From the NCBI RefSeq assembly GCF_010093595.1, contig NW_022985439.1, positions 758,441-822,440 on the forward strand: 64,000 nt of DNA, given 5' to 3'. The DNA is from Mytilinidion resinicola. Its lineage: Eukaryota; Ascomycota; Dothideomycetes; Mytilinidiales; Mytilinidiaceae. The translations under genes were made by a program, and so were the position numbers. Below are positions 10,230 to 21,613 of the stretch, in pieces. The notes beneath the pieces were generated by a model that saw only the letters and a program-made list of their open reading frames with translations, searched no databases and had not been told where the DNA came from. Each line of letters begins with the position of its first letter. Within the stretch, counting starts at the first letter, position 1.

Positions 10230-10522
10230 GGTCGCAAATGATCGAAGTCATCGATGATATGAATAATCCAGAAGATCAGGACTTTATGAGAAATGAATGG
10301 AGAACCACATGATAGGACTAAGTAGTTTAAAAGTACAAGTTAATGGAGGGTGATAAGAGAGAGGAAGTTTACATCATCCCAGATTTAGCTTAGCGTCAGC
10401 TTAGTCATTAGCGCTAACCCGCCTTCACGTTCCAAAACTTTCGAGCCTCCAGCCAACTCCAAAGCAATGTCAGTGGTATTCCAACCCTCCAATTGACCTC
10501 ACACATTGCCCATATACCTACC

Positions 10523-11268
10523 ATGGACTCCCCCCTCCTCCTCCGCCAGCTCCTCCGAGCCCCCTCATCGCCCCTAACCCTCCTCTCCGCCCCCTCCCTC
10601 TCACGCTCCCGAAACCTCGCCCTCCTACGACTACGACCAACCACTGCCACACGCTCCGTCGCCTCCCTACCTCGCGTCGCTCAACCCAACTTCTGGGTTT
10701 CTATGCTTCCAAAGTTCTTGCGCCCCTCCACATCCACCTCCACCATGCCTAAACCGCCGAAATCGAAAGAGTGGAACCCAGCCACGCCGTACATCATCCT
10801 CGGGCTGTTCATTGGGTCGCAAGCTATCCAGACAATTTCGCTACGGAATGAGGTGGTCAATTTCACGCGGCGCGCGGATGCGAAGATAGGGTTATTGAGG
10901 GAGGTGGTGGAGAGGGTGAAGAGGGGCGAGGACGTGGATGTGGAGAGAGTGCTGGGATCGGGAGATGAGGCGAAGGAGAGGGAGTGGGAGGAGGGTGAGT
11001 GATATACTTTCATACATGGATATTTGGATTCCGGGTGGTTGGAGAGTTGAAAAAGTTCCGGGGCTCGTGTTATGGGATTGATCAATTGCTAACTATCTTG
11101 GTAGTGCTAAGGGAGATCGAAGAAGAAGAGGCACTGTTTCAATCGAGGAAGCGAAGGAAAGCGCTGAAGGATGCGGCTGCGGAGGAAGAGTTGGAGGTTG
11201 CGAAGAAGGAGGCTGAGCTGGAGAATATGGTGAAGGCTCAAAGCGTGGGGAAGCATAGGTTCTACTGA
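10523..11268 (+). CDS. Mitochondrial DUF5321-family protein
   Basis: The model is join(10523..10994,11105..11268). The donor is GGTGAGT and the acceptor TTGGTAG, with branch TTGCTAAC, restoring the frame as VLREIEEEE. An in-frame ATG at 10493 exists, but TACCATGG at 10523 is the better start context. The N-terminus is rich in Leu, Arg and Ser without acids, like a mitochondrial presequence. A short hydrophobic helix follows (TPYIILGLFIGSQAIQTI), then a conserved stretch LRNEVVNFTRRADAKIGLL and a long charged helix to the C-terminus (KHRFY). This order matches the fungal DUF5321 proteins, whose role is unknown; an inner-membrane location with one membrane segment is inferred. Confidence 0.75.
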
Positions 11269-11977
11269 GGACATAGTCGAGGTAAGCCGACGCGGGAGGC
11301 CTTGGATCCACCCCATCTCATGGGCCGTCGTCGGCATGGCCCTCTGCGTGCAAGGCTTGGTCGCCAACAGCATCTACTTCATGGCTACCTACAGAACAGT
11401 GAAGAAGTCAGAATTCAAGGCCGAGGTCGTTCTCGCAGCGTTGGATGGGGCTTGGAGATGTAATTGAGGTGTATTTGTGGATGTATAACAACAACGTATT
11501 ATATCATGCTTTGCCTTTAATATGGTATATGTTTTTTAGTACGTGAAACTGGTCCGCAGGCTCAAAGCTAGAACAAATTCTAGATTTCAAAAAAAGCCGC
11601 TAAAGCCTAACCCTACATTCAATCCACGCAAGCAACTCTTCTCAACCCTAGCAAGGAACATATCTCATGATTTTCGCGTGACTTTGTAACTTGGGATTTC
11701 GGTCTTTATCAAAGTCCGCTCCCCGATCGGCCCGTCTCCGAACCTCACTAACACTAGCGGCCGCATCCTAAGAGCATTTCGATTGGTCCGCTAAACGTCC
11801 CAACATCCTCGCTTCGGCCTTACGGCCTTAGAGCAACACCTCTTAAAGCTCACCTCCCCTCACGCTGCCTGACTACAAAAACAACAAAACCATACACCAC
11901 ACTACTCTCACAGGAGCACCTCAAATACCTCACTCTACCACCCACCACATAAATCCAATTACCCCACTCCTACCACA
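11269..11977. other. Intergenic; contains an orphan hydrophobic reading frame
   Basis: Directly after the DUF5321 stop a frame from about 11282 to 11467 reads WIHPISWAVVGMALCVQGLV, a convincing membrane helix, followed by a Lys/Glu-containing tail and a stop. It lacks its own start codon. It could be an alternative last exon or a gene relic; see findings. The remainder is non-coding, with a C-rich leader before the next gene. Confidence 0.4.
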
Positions 11978-12466
11978 ATGGCCGCCTCCAACACCGCTCT
12001 AGTCCCCTACCGCCCCATCACTACTGTCACAACCCGCTCCACCCCCCTCGGCCTCACCCGCGTCTTCACCGCCCAGACCGGCACCGCCATCGCCACCGAA
12101 CTGCTCTACCGCCTCCTTTGGGACATCCTGCAGCGCGTCCTATCCTCACTCCAAGGCTTCGCCAGCAAGCGCCTCGACGCGCTCTCCGCGTACCTCGATC
12201 AGCGGAACCAAGAGCGGGAGGCGTTGCGGTTGGAGAAGTTGGCGAAGAAAGAGGAGGCGTTGGGGATTGTGGAGGCGGTGGAGAAGTTGGAGAGTGGGAA
12301 GAGGTGGAAGCACGCGATGGGTGGCTGGGCGGGGGGTGCCCCGGGAGCGGTGTGTCCGATGACGGGGGCGCCGGTTGGGGGGCCCGTGGGGCCGCCGTGG
12401 TGGGTTAAGAGTGCGGCACAAGGATGGACGGAGGCGGAGTGGAAGGTGCAGGCGATGGTGGATTGA
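11978..12466 (+). CDS. Hypothetical small protein with a coiled-coil helix
   Basis: A single-exon frame of 162 codons with a good start context (CCACAATGG). The first 35 residues are Thr/Ala-rich; residues 35-105 form a long amphipathic helix with heptad-like Leu spacing and many Arg/Glu (DQRNQEREALRLEKL, KKEEALG). The C-terminal part is Gly/Pro-rich (GGWAGGAPGA, GPPWW). No family was recognised. Codon choice is C-ending in the first half and G-ending in the second, as in the neighbouring KANL3-like gene, which supports it being real. Upstream bases 11880-11970 are the C-rich, G-poor type seen before fungal start codons. Confidence 0.55.
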   Translation: MAASNTALVPYRPITTVTTRSTPLGLTRVFTAQTGTAIATELLYRLLWDILQRVLSSLQGFASKRLDALSAYLDQRNQEREALRLEKLAKKEEALGIVEAVEKLESGKRWKHAMGGWAGGAPGAVCPMTGAPVGGPVGPPWWVKSAAQGWTEAEWKVQAMVD

Positions 12467-13626
12467 GACAGGTTGCGGGATAATGCATAAGAGGAATATT
12501 GGATTGGAACAGGAGGCAAAGGCGACTGAATATTAGGGAGGATATACGTCTCTCGAACGGTGGACTCTGCCCCTAGGCTTTGGCAGCTTGCGAACAAGAT
12601 CATGGGTCCGCTGGGGCTACAATGCTTCCATGTCGGATTCATTGACAAGCGTCTGATTTGCAGTCGAAGTCAAAAGCATACCCGCCGTGGTGCTGTTTTG
12701 CGTTGTCAAATGACGACATTGGGATATGGCAAATCCTATCGAAGGACCCCTGGAACCTCTAGCTACACCCTGGACCCGGAGAGGATCTGAAAGTCTGATA
12801 TCAGGCCCGGCAGATGAGCGATGAAGAACAAGACTTCAAATTTCGCTCCGATCCAAACGAAGGCGATGGGTCGTATCGTAGCGACAGAAGCATAGTAAAA
12901 GTTCCTCTGGACTCGACAATTTTCCATACTCTGCCAAGAGCTTGTGCGAGGTGTTTGAGTGCCGCTCTGTCGCAGAGGCACCCCAGAGGGATTCGGATAT
13001 CACTCATAAGATACCTGCGGATCATATGTGTTTTATTCGCTCAAAAGGATATGACGTTATGAAGTCAACCAAATAGCAATAAAGATCCTCATGCTCTTAC
13101 CCATGTATGCTTTCGACTTTATCCACTTGAAAGTTGATAGTTATGTCCGGATAGCGACCAGAGGTCGCCATCATAGATGTCAAGACAAAATCCGACCGCG
13201 ATAGATATCTGTACACCTCTACGCTACTGCTTGAGGTGCCCACGGTACTTCCAGATTTCGAATCAGAAGAAATCTCATCATTTTGGACAATTGGTACACT
13301 CGCGAGCGCACCCCAGACAGTGTCAGAGGGGGGTGCACAAAGATCGGAACTGTGACCCGTTTCCCCAGGTTTCAGTGAGCGCGTTGGAGGCACTACAAGC
13401 ACTGGCAGGAAGAATTCTAAGACGAGACACCGTATCAAAGGTGACTCAGAATTTCAAAGGTGCGTCTTGGTATCGAGCGTCTGGATTAGCAATATGCTAG
13501 TCGTGATGCTTGCGATAAAAAAGAATACACAGTACTGCCAGAACGAGTGTAAACAAAGGAGATAGTGCATCATCGAGCTAGTGATGTCTCTTAGGCATTC
13601 TCCGCTGGGGAATGACTAGTTTCCTC
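12467..13626. other. Intergenic, no gene supported
   Basis: Short frames exist on both strands but none has recognisable motifs, splice logic or codon bias. The interval holds one member of a dispersed repeat pair (13196-13350), listed separately. Confidence 0.5.
13196..13350 (+). repeat. Dispersed degenerate repeat, copy A (partner at 53087-53240)
   Basis: About 155 bases align by eye with 53087-53240 in the same orientation at roughly 70 percent identity with a few one-base gaps. The best core is TTTTGGAC, CTCGCGAG and ACCCCAGACAG in the same order and spacing. Neither copy has an open frame shared with the other. It is probably a relic of an unknown transposable element or duplicated segment. 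Confidence 0.5.
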
Positions 13627-16122
13627 TTACGCCTCCTTCCGAGCGTCTCTTCCCCAGTCTGACCTAGTACTCATACCAGTCATCAATGCAAAAACGTCTC
13701 GGTCAATCACGTCTTCTAGACATCTCCAATACGTATACCTCTTTGCATCTTCCAAAACCATATCTGCCTGGTCGTTCTTATAAGCCTTAGAAAACGCTCT
13801 CAGCTGCCGGCAAGCTACGTCGCCATTCTTTGCCAGGTACTGTTTCATTACGTCCGTAACACCGAAGAGGGTTGACCCAAGGATCCATTCAACCATAATG
13901 CCGATGTGTGTGTCATCCATATCTTTGTCGCCGCCCGGCCATACGAATCTGCGGGGATTTTTGTCCCTGATCAGACGCATCAACTCGATGCAGCGTTGGT
14001 GCAGGCCAAAGTAGTTGAAATTTATGCGGGGCTCTTCACAAACCATCGCGTCCTTGATAGCTTGCAGGAATTGCAACCTCCCAATCTCGTGGGAGGTTTC
14101 CCACGCTTTCCGTTGGAGTGAGATGGATGTCTTTGCGAGGCCATGTTTCGTTGCCAAACTGAAGTTCTCAATCTCAGCTAGGAGCCAGCTGATACTCGGG
14201 ACGTTTAGCACAGTTGGGCGGCATCCACAGTACTCATTTAGCAACATGTTTCCGGTACCGGCGTTTGATACTACAACCTCCGCGGGATTTCTTTTAGATG
14301 CCATTTCAAAGCTCTTCGATGACTGTGAGACTGTGTTGGGCCTCGCACCCATGAATATATCCTGTTCCCCGTAGACCCCAATGAAGATCTTCATATCGGG
14401 CCATGCTGGACACTTGGCCGTGGTGCGCTGAACCAGATTGTATAGATGGGCTAGCTGAATGCCGGTGGACCACTTATTGATGTAATGATAGCCAATAGAT
14501 TCCGTCCGGATATTGATCACAAACATCATCAGGCCGCAGAGAACAGGATTTCGCTTGAAGTGCTCATGCTTCTCGAAGGTAGACCAGTACTTCTCTTGGT
14601 ACTTTTCTTTCTTCTTCTCCCACACACCGTCGTCGATGATAAGCCACTGCACATTGTCATAAATGCTCTGGATGTAGGCAGCGCCATAGCAATTCTTTGG
14701 CCAGAAAGAGACTTCTGGAAGAGACTTGGAGAACTTCCAATGCTCTTCAGTAATCTTTTTGACACGAAGAGCAGAAAATTTAAGATCCCCAAACGCCTTC
14801 GTACTTTTGTGCGGCTGCGCCTGGTCATGCGGCAGCGTATGATAAACATCAAGGAATATCTGAGCCACAAACGAGAACCATAACAACGGCCTTCTATCCT
14901 GCGTGAAATGACCAAGACATTTGGTGATTTCGTCTAGGACAGGGAATGAAGGGTTCATTCCTACCAAAAAGCTGAACACTTCTAGGCATTGGTGAAGAAT
15001 GGCTTGATCTTCGTTGAGGCGATCAAGAGCTAACATAGACTCTCGTCTGTTCTCCATCTTATGCGTGTTGGACAGTTTGTTCTTGAAGTATGGGAGAAAA
15101 AGTTCAGAAACTTCTGGCTCGTCGGGCAGCACAAGTTCCCCGTAGCCAAACAACATCAATTTAGTTGGGAGATAACACCAGGTTGCGACATCTTCCAACT
15201 CGAGTTCCCAGGGGTCTTTCCCGCGTGTTCTCGCAACCAAGTTGTAGATGCGAAGCTGTGCTATCTGCGACCCCGGCTTCGGTTCCCTGCATTCGAATTC
15301 AAATTCTGCTATCAAGCCTCTTGCAAGCTTCAAAGCAGTGTTTGTGACGACGGCGGCATTCATGAGATCGATCTTTCCATTGAGGTATTCTGACCAGCTC
15401 TCGCGTATGAATGCCCTGATATTTTGCAAGTCATCGAACAAGCAGAAGATGTGGAAAGTTCTGGGAGCCAGGAGCGAACGAAGGTTAGGACGTTTTCCTT
15501 CTAGACGCCCCATGTCGTTGTAGAAATCAAGTTCTTCAATCTCATACTGTATCGAGTCGTGATCTCCCGACTGCGCATTAGATGCGGGTTGCGTATCCTC
15601 AGTCGCTAGAGCGGCATATTGGTTGCGTAGCCATGCGTGGAGGTTTTCGCCACTATCGTTTTAAGGCTCAGATGGCGGTGGATTTGCAGTGCCGTTTTTC
15701 GGCTTGTCTGCCTTGCGCTCCAGTGTCTTGCAGACCGCTTCCATAGTTATAATAAAATGGGGATAACGACAGGCTCGACAGGCATTGATGGCGTGTTTGT
15801 ATTTGTCTAGGCCTAGATACCAAATGCCGCAGCGCTTCCGCAGTGATAGTGCTCGTTTCATCTTTCCAAGAATTGTGGGAGGAACGTGGATCCCACGCTG
15901 GGTAACCATTTCGGCCACGAAGTCGAGGTTGAAGGCGTCGAGGGTGACGCTGACCGTGTTATCCTTCTTGGGGTCCGACTTTGCCATTTTGACGAAATCT
16001 TCTTGTTCGTCCCCTATCCTGATTAGCCATCTGATGACGCAATCTATGTCAGATTTGTAGCGCTTGTAGCTGCCGACCAAGTTGGCGACCTTGGGGGCCG
16101 TCGTGTCTGCGGGGTTGCTCAT
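13627..16122 (-). pseudogene. DUF6604-like gene interrupted by one in-frame stop
   Basis: The minus strand carries a single frame of 832 codons from ATG at 16122 to the stop at 13627, broken only by TAA at 15663-15661 (codon 154). Upstream and downstream parts are in the same frame, and the sequence after the stop stays open and acidic (GENLHAWLRNQYAAL, EIEELDFYNDM), so this is a nonsense change rather than two genes. The N-terminus (GSYKRYKSDIDCVIRWL) resembles the opening of fungal DUF6604 proteins, large proteins of unknown role. The rest has no catalytic motif I know. CAA to TAA would explain the stop. An unannotated intron spanning the TAA lacks convincing splice sites. Translation from 15513 could still yield a 628-residue C-terminal product. 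Confidence 0.65.
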
Positions 16123-16712
16123 CGTAAAAATGATTGGGGTTATGGTGTTGGAAAGACATCGTGAAAAGATTGCCCAAGTACAAGATGGAAGTCATGAGCT
16201 TGAGGAAGTTGCAGTCGTGGCGTTTTGTCTGGCTTGTGAGCTACTGGAAGCAGCCACAATCGCCAGCAGTGTACTTCGTAGAGGTAGGGCAGTAGATACA
16301 CGTGATCATAAGGCACCACTTCCTACCCTTGTGCCAACAATGTATTTGATGGAAGAAGGATAGAAGTATTCTGTCTATAAGAGGAAAGGCATTAGGTACT
16401 CTATTGAAGGATAGGGAGCTCCTTATCCTTGAATCCAAGGGTCACGTGCATCTACCGAGATCCAATCTAGTCCAGCTTGTCGCCAACTCTCGTACTTCGT
16501 ACCTCACTCCATCACCACCTGTCCCCTACACATCACGTTGGACACGCGACGGCCATGCCAGAACAAGGACACGACTATGCACTCATTGAAGGAAGCTATT
16601 TCAAGTCATCGCGGCACGTGCGATGGAGAGCAGCACCAACAAATTGATGAGTTGGCATGCAGACCAACGATGTATTCTATCACTACAACGGTCGCTCATA
16701 ACTAGAATCCAT
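16123..16712. other. Intergenic, no gene seen
   Basis: This is the shared upstream region of the DUF6604-like gene (left) and the 3' flank of the P450 gene (right). Short frames lack coding character. Two CACGTG E-box cores occur (near 16443 and 16613). Confidence 0.5.
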
Positions 16713-18366
16713 CTACACCGCCCTAGGGGTTACTCTCGTCATCAAAGGTGGTTTCTCCCATAGCACAAATGTTCGCGAGTCTCTGTCCCAATCGAAGTCG
16801 TCATCGTCGAGTTTGAAATCGAACAAAAAGACCAGCTTGGCTATCAGTATACGCAGTTCCATCCACGCCATGCTATTCAATCGGTCAGTAAATGAGCGTG
16901 GTATCTCAGACGCCAAACTTACTTCTGTCCCATGCAGGCTCGTGGTCCAAGTAGGAAAGGCTTGCTGGCGTCTAAGTTATCTGTGTTATTAGGCTCCATC
17001 CAGCGCTCTGGACGGTATTCGTAAGGATCTTTAAAGTTCTTGGGGTTGTGCGTAGTGCTCCACATATGAACTGCCACCGTGGTCTAAAATTATGCCTCAT
17101 TACTCCAAATTACCTCACTTGAATTGATCGGGAACTTACTCCCTCTGGCACAAAATAGCCAGCAACGGTTTCTCCCCCGGCCGGAGCTTTGCGTGGCATG
17201 GCGATCGAGATTGGTGGATAGATTCTAAAAGCTTCATCGATGCATGCAGTAAGATATGTCAATGGCATCGCGGAGCGCGATGTTATCTCAGTCGAGGAAG
17301 TAAAGGTACATCTAACATCCCTTTTCAACTTCTCGTACGCTCTAGGTGTACGGCAAAGCCAGTAGGTCAAACCAGAAACTACCGTAGCTGTAGTCTCAGA
17401 CCTTGCAATAACAAGAGCGTTCGCGTGGGCTGTCATTTCCCAGTCGGTGATACCAATTTCTTCTCGCTTCTTGAAGATGTAGCTAACGAAGTCCAGCCGA
17501 TCATTCGGTCGATTCATACGCTCTAGGATCTTCCGTTTACTCTGCATGATGTGGATCTCAGCGCCCTCGGCGATATCCTTTGGTACGAGCCAACTCTGAA
17601 TGCGCGGCAAGAAAGGAAGCTTGTGGATGGCAAAGTCGTACGCGTTCCACTTGATCATCATCATCAAGATAATGGTAATCCAGTTATCAGTCTTACGTGC
17701 CTCAAGGCTACCGAACGGCTCACCAGACGCGAGCTCGCCGAGAACATGGAACGTCGTCCAGTTGTAGAACATCTCAAGATCTATTAGGCCTTCGCGCGAC
17801 TCGTCCAGGATTGCCGTCATAAGCATGTCCGCGTAGTGGATAACAATATCCTCCTGTTCGAAGAGAGCTTTCTGAGAGAAAGCATGCGACATCATCTTCC
17901 TGATTTGTGCATGCTCAACTGGATCGGAGGTGTTGACAATGTGCTTAGCTCGAATGGTGCCGTCGGTTGGGTAGAAGTGAGGGTTTTTCACGAAGATATT
18001 GGTACCTTTCCTGGGACTATACACATCTTTCTAGGCGTCTGCGCAAGCGAATGAAAGCTCGTTCGAGCCCCATCTAACGACATTGCCATACTTGTCGCGT
18101 AACTTCTTTATAGTGGTATGTGAGTGCCCGCTAATGACTGTCCCGGAGTAGAATAGGTTGGACACGATTGCTAATGGCGGCCCTGGGAATCTTGCAAGTG
18201 GATGAAAGCATACGATTCGTAAAGATTGACCGATGAAGAAGAGGAGGCAGGCGGTAAAAACGAGTATCGCGGCTTTCCCTGATGTTGGCTCATATAAAAG
18301 AGGTCTAACAGGACCATAGATGATGGAAGAAACGCTCATTTTGGCTTTAATGTCGTCTCCAAACAT
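16713..18366 (-). pseudogene. Cytochrome P450 with a Trp-to-stop change
   Basis: The model is complement(join(16713..16872,16923..17083,17140..18366)), about 515 residues, the normal P450 length. Present are an N-terminal membrane anchor (AAILVFTACLLFFIGQSL), the proline hinge FPGPP, helix-I ETT, the K-helix ExxR (DEAFRIYPP), PERW and the heme loop FLLGPRACMG with the Cys thiolate at about codon 459. Both introns (GTAAGT donors, TAG acceptors) are intact. Codon 112 is TAG (18033-18031) within ACADA-stop-KDVYSPRKG, where fungal P450s usually have Trp (AWKD), so TGG to TAG is the likely change. Helix I reads ARSETT instead of the usual AGxETT, a second suspicious residue. No full-length enzyme can be made. 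It is divergent from the transporter to its right. Confidence 0.8.
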
Positions 18367-19049
18367 TAAAACCCCTTAGAAAGCCAGTGGCTCTACTTTG
18401 CATGGAATATATCGAGAGTCGCGACTAGCTCGGGTGTCAAATTCCGAAGATGCTAGACACAAGCATAGCGGACCACCGAATAGGTCGGACTCACAGTCCC
18501 GCTCATATGGGTAGAACTCCCTAAAGTTTTGTAATACTCTATATTGTTGTTAGCGGCTTCTTGGGATCAAGGCTCTACCCGAGCTCGAGTAACATCGCAA
18601 TGACCCCGCATCTTCTTCGCTTACTCGTATCTACAGGGTAAAGAAGCATTTCGTATATACTGAACCGTGAAGTATCCCCACTTTGGGCCCCGGCTTCCCT
18701 AGACTTGAATAAACCTACCGCAATGCCAACGAGTCATGCGAAAGCTTATCCAAGTGACTTTCGTCGTTGAGCGATGCTAGCTAGCAACCTAGAGATCATT
18801 TCATCTCCGCTTTCAGGGACCATTATAGAGCTCTAGAACCACAACACGATGTCTCTCTTCTTCCAGAGCTCAAAAATGGATCCGGAACACATCTGCCTAT
18901 GGAAAGGAGCTCCGATGACTGCGAAACAACGAGTGGATTATGCTACCATTTATATCCATTCCCTCAGGACACACATGACCACACTTCTCCAAGCACTCCC
19001 CAATCTCCTGGTCTCATATCGAACCTTTCATTCCTATCGTACCATCAGT
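18367..19049. promoter_or_regulatory. Divergent upstream region of the P450 and MFS genes
   Basis: The P450 is transcribed leftward and the transporter rightward, so these 683 bases hold both promoters. An in-frame ATG at 18849 could extend the transporter N-terminally, but the extension (18849-19049) has no family resemblance. No operator was assigned. Confidence 0.4.
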
Positions 19050-20968
19050 ATGGCGCAGGAAAAAACGTCACTAGAGAAAGCTGGCCACCTTGAATATACC
19101 CATCGCGAAGACGGAGTTGCTGCCGACGCGTGGCATCATGGTGTCGACGCAGAAAAGCTTCCAACAGGTTACTTCAGAAGCAGTTTTTTTCTGGGGACGA
19201 TGCTTGCGAGCGGGCTAAGCGTATCTGCTGTGAGTATATATGCGATCATGGATAAAGATGTTGAAATGTTCACTAAAGCGATCAGGGTGTCGGAGGCTTT
19301 GCACTTGCTGCTCCGTTGCTTGCCACTATAAACGCTGAAATAGGACCGGATCCAGACATTGTTTGGGTATGTCTGTCATGCAGACCGAGCTCAGCATTGC
19401 AGTCTTCTCACGCAGTCCCAGGTTGCCCTTGTCTACACCATGACTCTTGCCATCGGGCAAGCTCTAGTTGGACGACTCTCTGACATTTTCGGTCGACGTT
19501 GGTTCTTCATCGGTGGCTCCTTCCTAGCCCTCATTGGATGCATCATTAGTGCGGTTGCACATAATGTTCCTGCACTCGTCGGCGGTACCGCTCTTATCGG
19601 CTTCGTAGCAGCGTCGCAGCTTTCCTACACGTTTGTGCTTGGGGAGTTAGTTCCGTTCAAGTTCCGCTTCATGAGCCTCGGATTCGTATACATCTGGGCG
19701 ATCCCATTCTCAGGCTTTGGACCAGCATTAAGTTACGCACTCGTACAGCACCCGGGTCCGGGCTGGCGAAGCTGCTACTACCCCATGATCGTGATCAATG
19801 CGGCTGCCACGCCATGCTGGTTCCTCTTCTATCACCCTCCGACATTTCATATGAAGTACGCCGACCGCAAGTCACGATTGCAGGTCGTCAAGGACCTCGA
19901 TTTCATCGGCTTGATACTTTTCATTGGAGGACTTTTGATCTTCTTGATGGGCCGCAGCTGGGGCGGCTCCGTTTATCCCTAGAAATCTGCGCACGTCATT
20001 GCTACTATCATCGTCGGCTTTATGACTTTGGTCATCTTCGCGCTTTATGAGAGTTTCATGCCCTTAAAGAAACCTCTGGTACCCATGCACCTCTTCCGGA
20101 ATATGAAGTGGGTTTCTGTGGTCATGCTGGTCGTAGTAGGAGCCAGTGTTTACTACGCTTTCGCCATCATCTGGCCGACAATTATCTTCATGCTGTACAT
20201 CAGCGGCCTCACATACGGCGGATGGCTTGCCTGCGTTACCAGGTGTGCCATCAACACCGGCCAGGTGTCGGGTGGTTGGTTGAGCAAACACGTTGGTCGT
20301 CAGAAGTGGCAGTTGGTGGCTTGTTCGATTGCCAGCTGTGCAATGCTCGGTGGTAGGCGAATCACCTTTCAAACACTACATTTGGAAGCAACGTACTCAC
20401 ACTCAAACTAGCGGCCGGCTGTGCTACCCCAAACAACAAGAACACCATCATCGGCTTACTCTTTGTCGGCTGTTTCTTCATTGGCTGGCTTGAGTCCGTC
20501 GGCCTCGCAATGACCGGTATCGTCATTGACGACCAGAACGAGATCGGAACAGCTGTAGACGTGGCCGGATCGATCCGCTCCGCCGTCTCCACTGTAGCTT
20601 CGACATTATACACAGTGGTCTTGACCAATCGCCTTGAAAAGACGATCCCAGCTGTCGTGCCGCCTGCTCTGGTAAAGGCAGGGCTTCCTGTAGCGTCGGT
20701 ACCGAGTTTCTTGTCTGCTATCACCGTCGGTACACCTGCGGCTTTTGCCGCGGTTGATGGCTTGACAGATGCGATCGAGCTTGCGGGAATCACTGCGTAT
20801 AAGCCAGCGAGTAGTCAAGCATACCGCACCGTCATGCTAGTTACTATCGCTTTTTTAGGCTTGGGCTTGTTTTTCAGCTTCTGGGCTCCAAATGTCGATG
20901 AGCTGATGACGAATAGGGTATCTCAAACCTTGCACAAGCGGAAAGATGAGAACGTTGTAGGAGCGTGA
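19050..20968 (+). pseudogene. TRI12/siderophore-type MFS transporter with a Trp-to-stop change
   Basis: The model is join(19050..19229,19286..19366,19416..20352,20412..20968), 584 codons, the usual length for the fungal TRI12 (trichothecene efflux pump-like) 14-helix subfamily. Landmarks: GYFRSSFFLGTMLASGLSVSA before helix 1, the GRLSDIFGRRWFF loop (motif A) between helices 2 and 3, FVLGELVPFKFRF, GPGWRSCYY and a last helix ending FFSFWAPNVDEL. All three introns have GT-AG ends. TAG at 19980-19982 (codon 276) interrupts GGSVYP-stop-KSAHV, where relatives have Trp, so TGG to TAG is likely. The rest is intact. It would have exported a small molecule across the plasma membrane, perhaps a product of the neighbouring P450 and monooxygenase; this is inference. 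Confidence 0.8.
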
Positions 20969-21613
20969 CGATGGTGCGATATTGTACAGGACTCGGGAGA
21001 ACTCAAATATCCTCAATTCTCAGCAATATCTCAGCGTGCACTATAATGGTTCGTATTTGATGCTTACTAGTCTAGCTAATGGCGCCGAAGAGTGTATTCC
21101 ACGTTCGGTCGACTCTCAAACCTCGACTCTCATGACCAAACACGTTGAGGTATCGAAACACTCATGCGCCCAGATAAGAGCGTAACATGGAGTCGGAACC
21201 GACACTGCGCATAAGATGAGGGGTTCCTGGATTGCGGGTAAGCGACGACGCATGCGGAGGTAAGCAAGAGGAGAGGAGGAATTAGCGGCCTCTACGATGG
21301 ATTGGTCGGAACTTTTTGCCCTTCGTACAAAGGTAGAATACCGCAGACTTCTCAAACCCCCTCCTCCTGCGGCTCCGCATTGCATCCGCATCCTTAACCC
21401 AAGTGTGGGGAACCATATGATCCTTGCGAAGTCACGTGATGGATTAGCAACATTCGAAAGAAGTGTCGACTTTGCGGATGCGTACGAATTTCTGGTAGAT
21501 AAATGAGCGGTTTGTCCCTATTCAATAACTTCCAAAATCATTCCTAGCCATTCCAACTCTCAGTGTCGAGGATCTATTTGTCCCTTCTTTGACTCCCAGC
21601 TTAGCTCCTCAAC
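20969..21613. promoter_or_regulatory. Intergenic; upstream region of the monooxygenase
   Basis: There is no coding frame with motifs. A palindromic TCACGTGA core lies at about 21432-21439, some 175 bases before the monooxygenase start, in a position suitable for a bHLH or bZIP site. The function is not shown. Confidence 0.4.

Noticed and set aside
15661..18033. Reassignment or programmed read-through of TAG/TAA
   Set aside because: Intact genes in the window use TAG, TAA and TGA as ordinary ends (for example the monooxygenase and NOG2 end in TAG), so the stops are best read as lesions.
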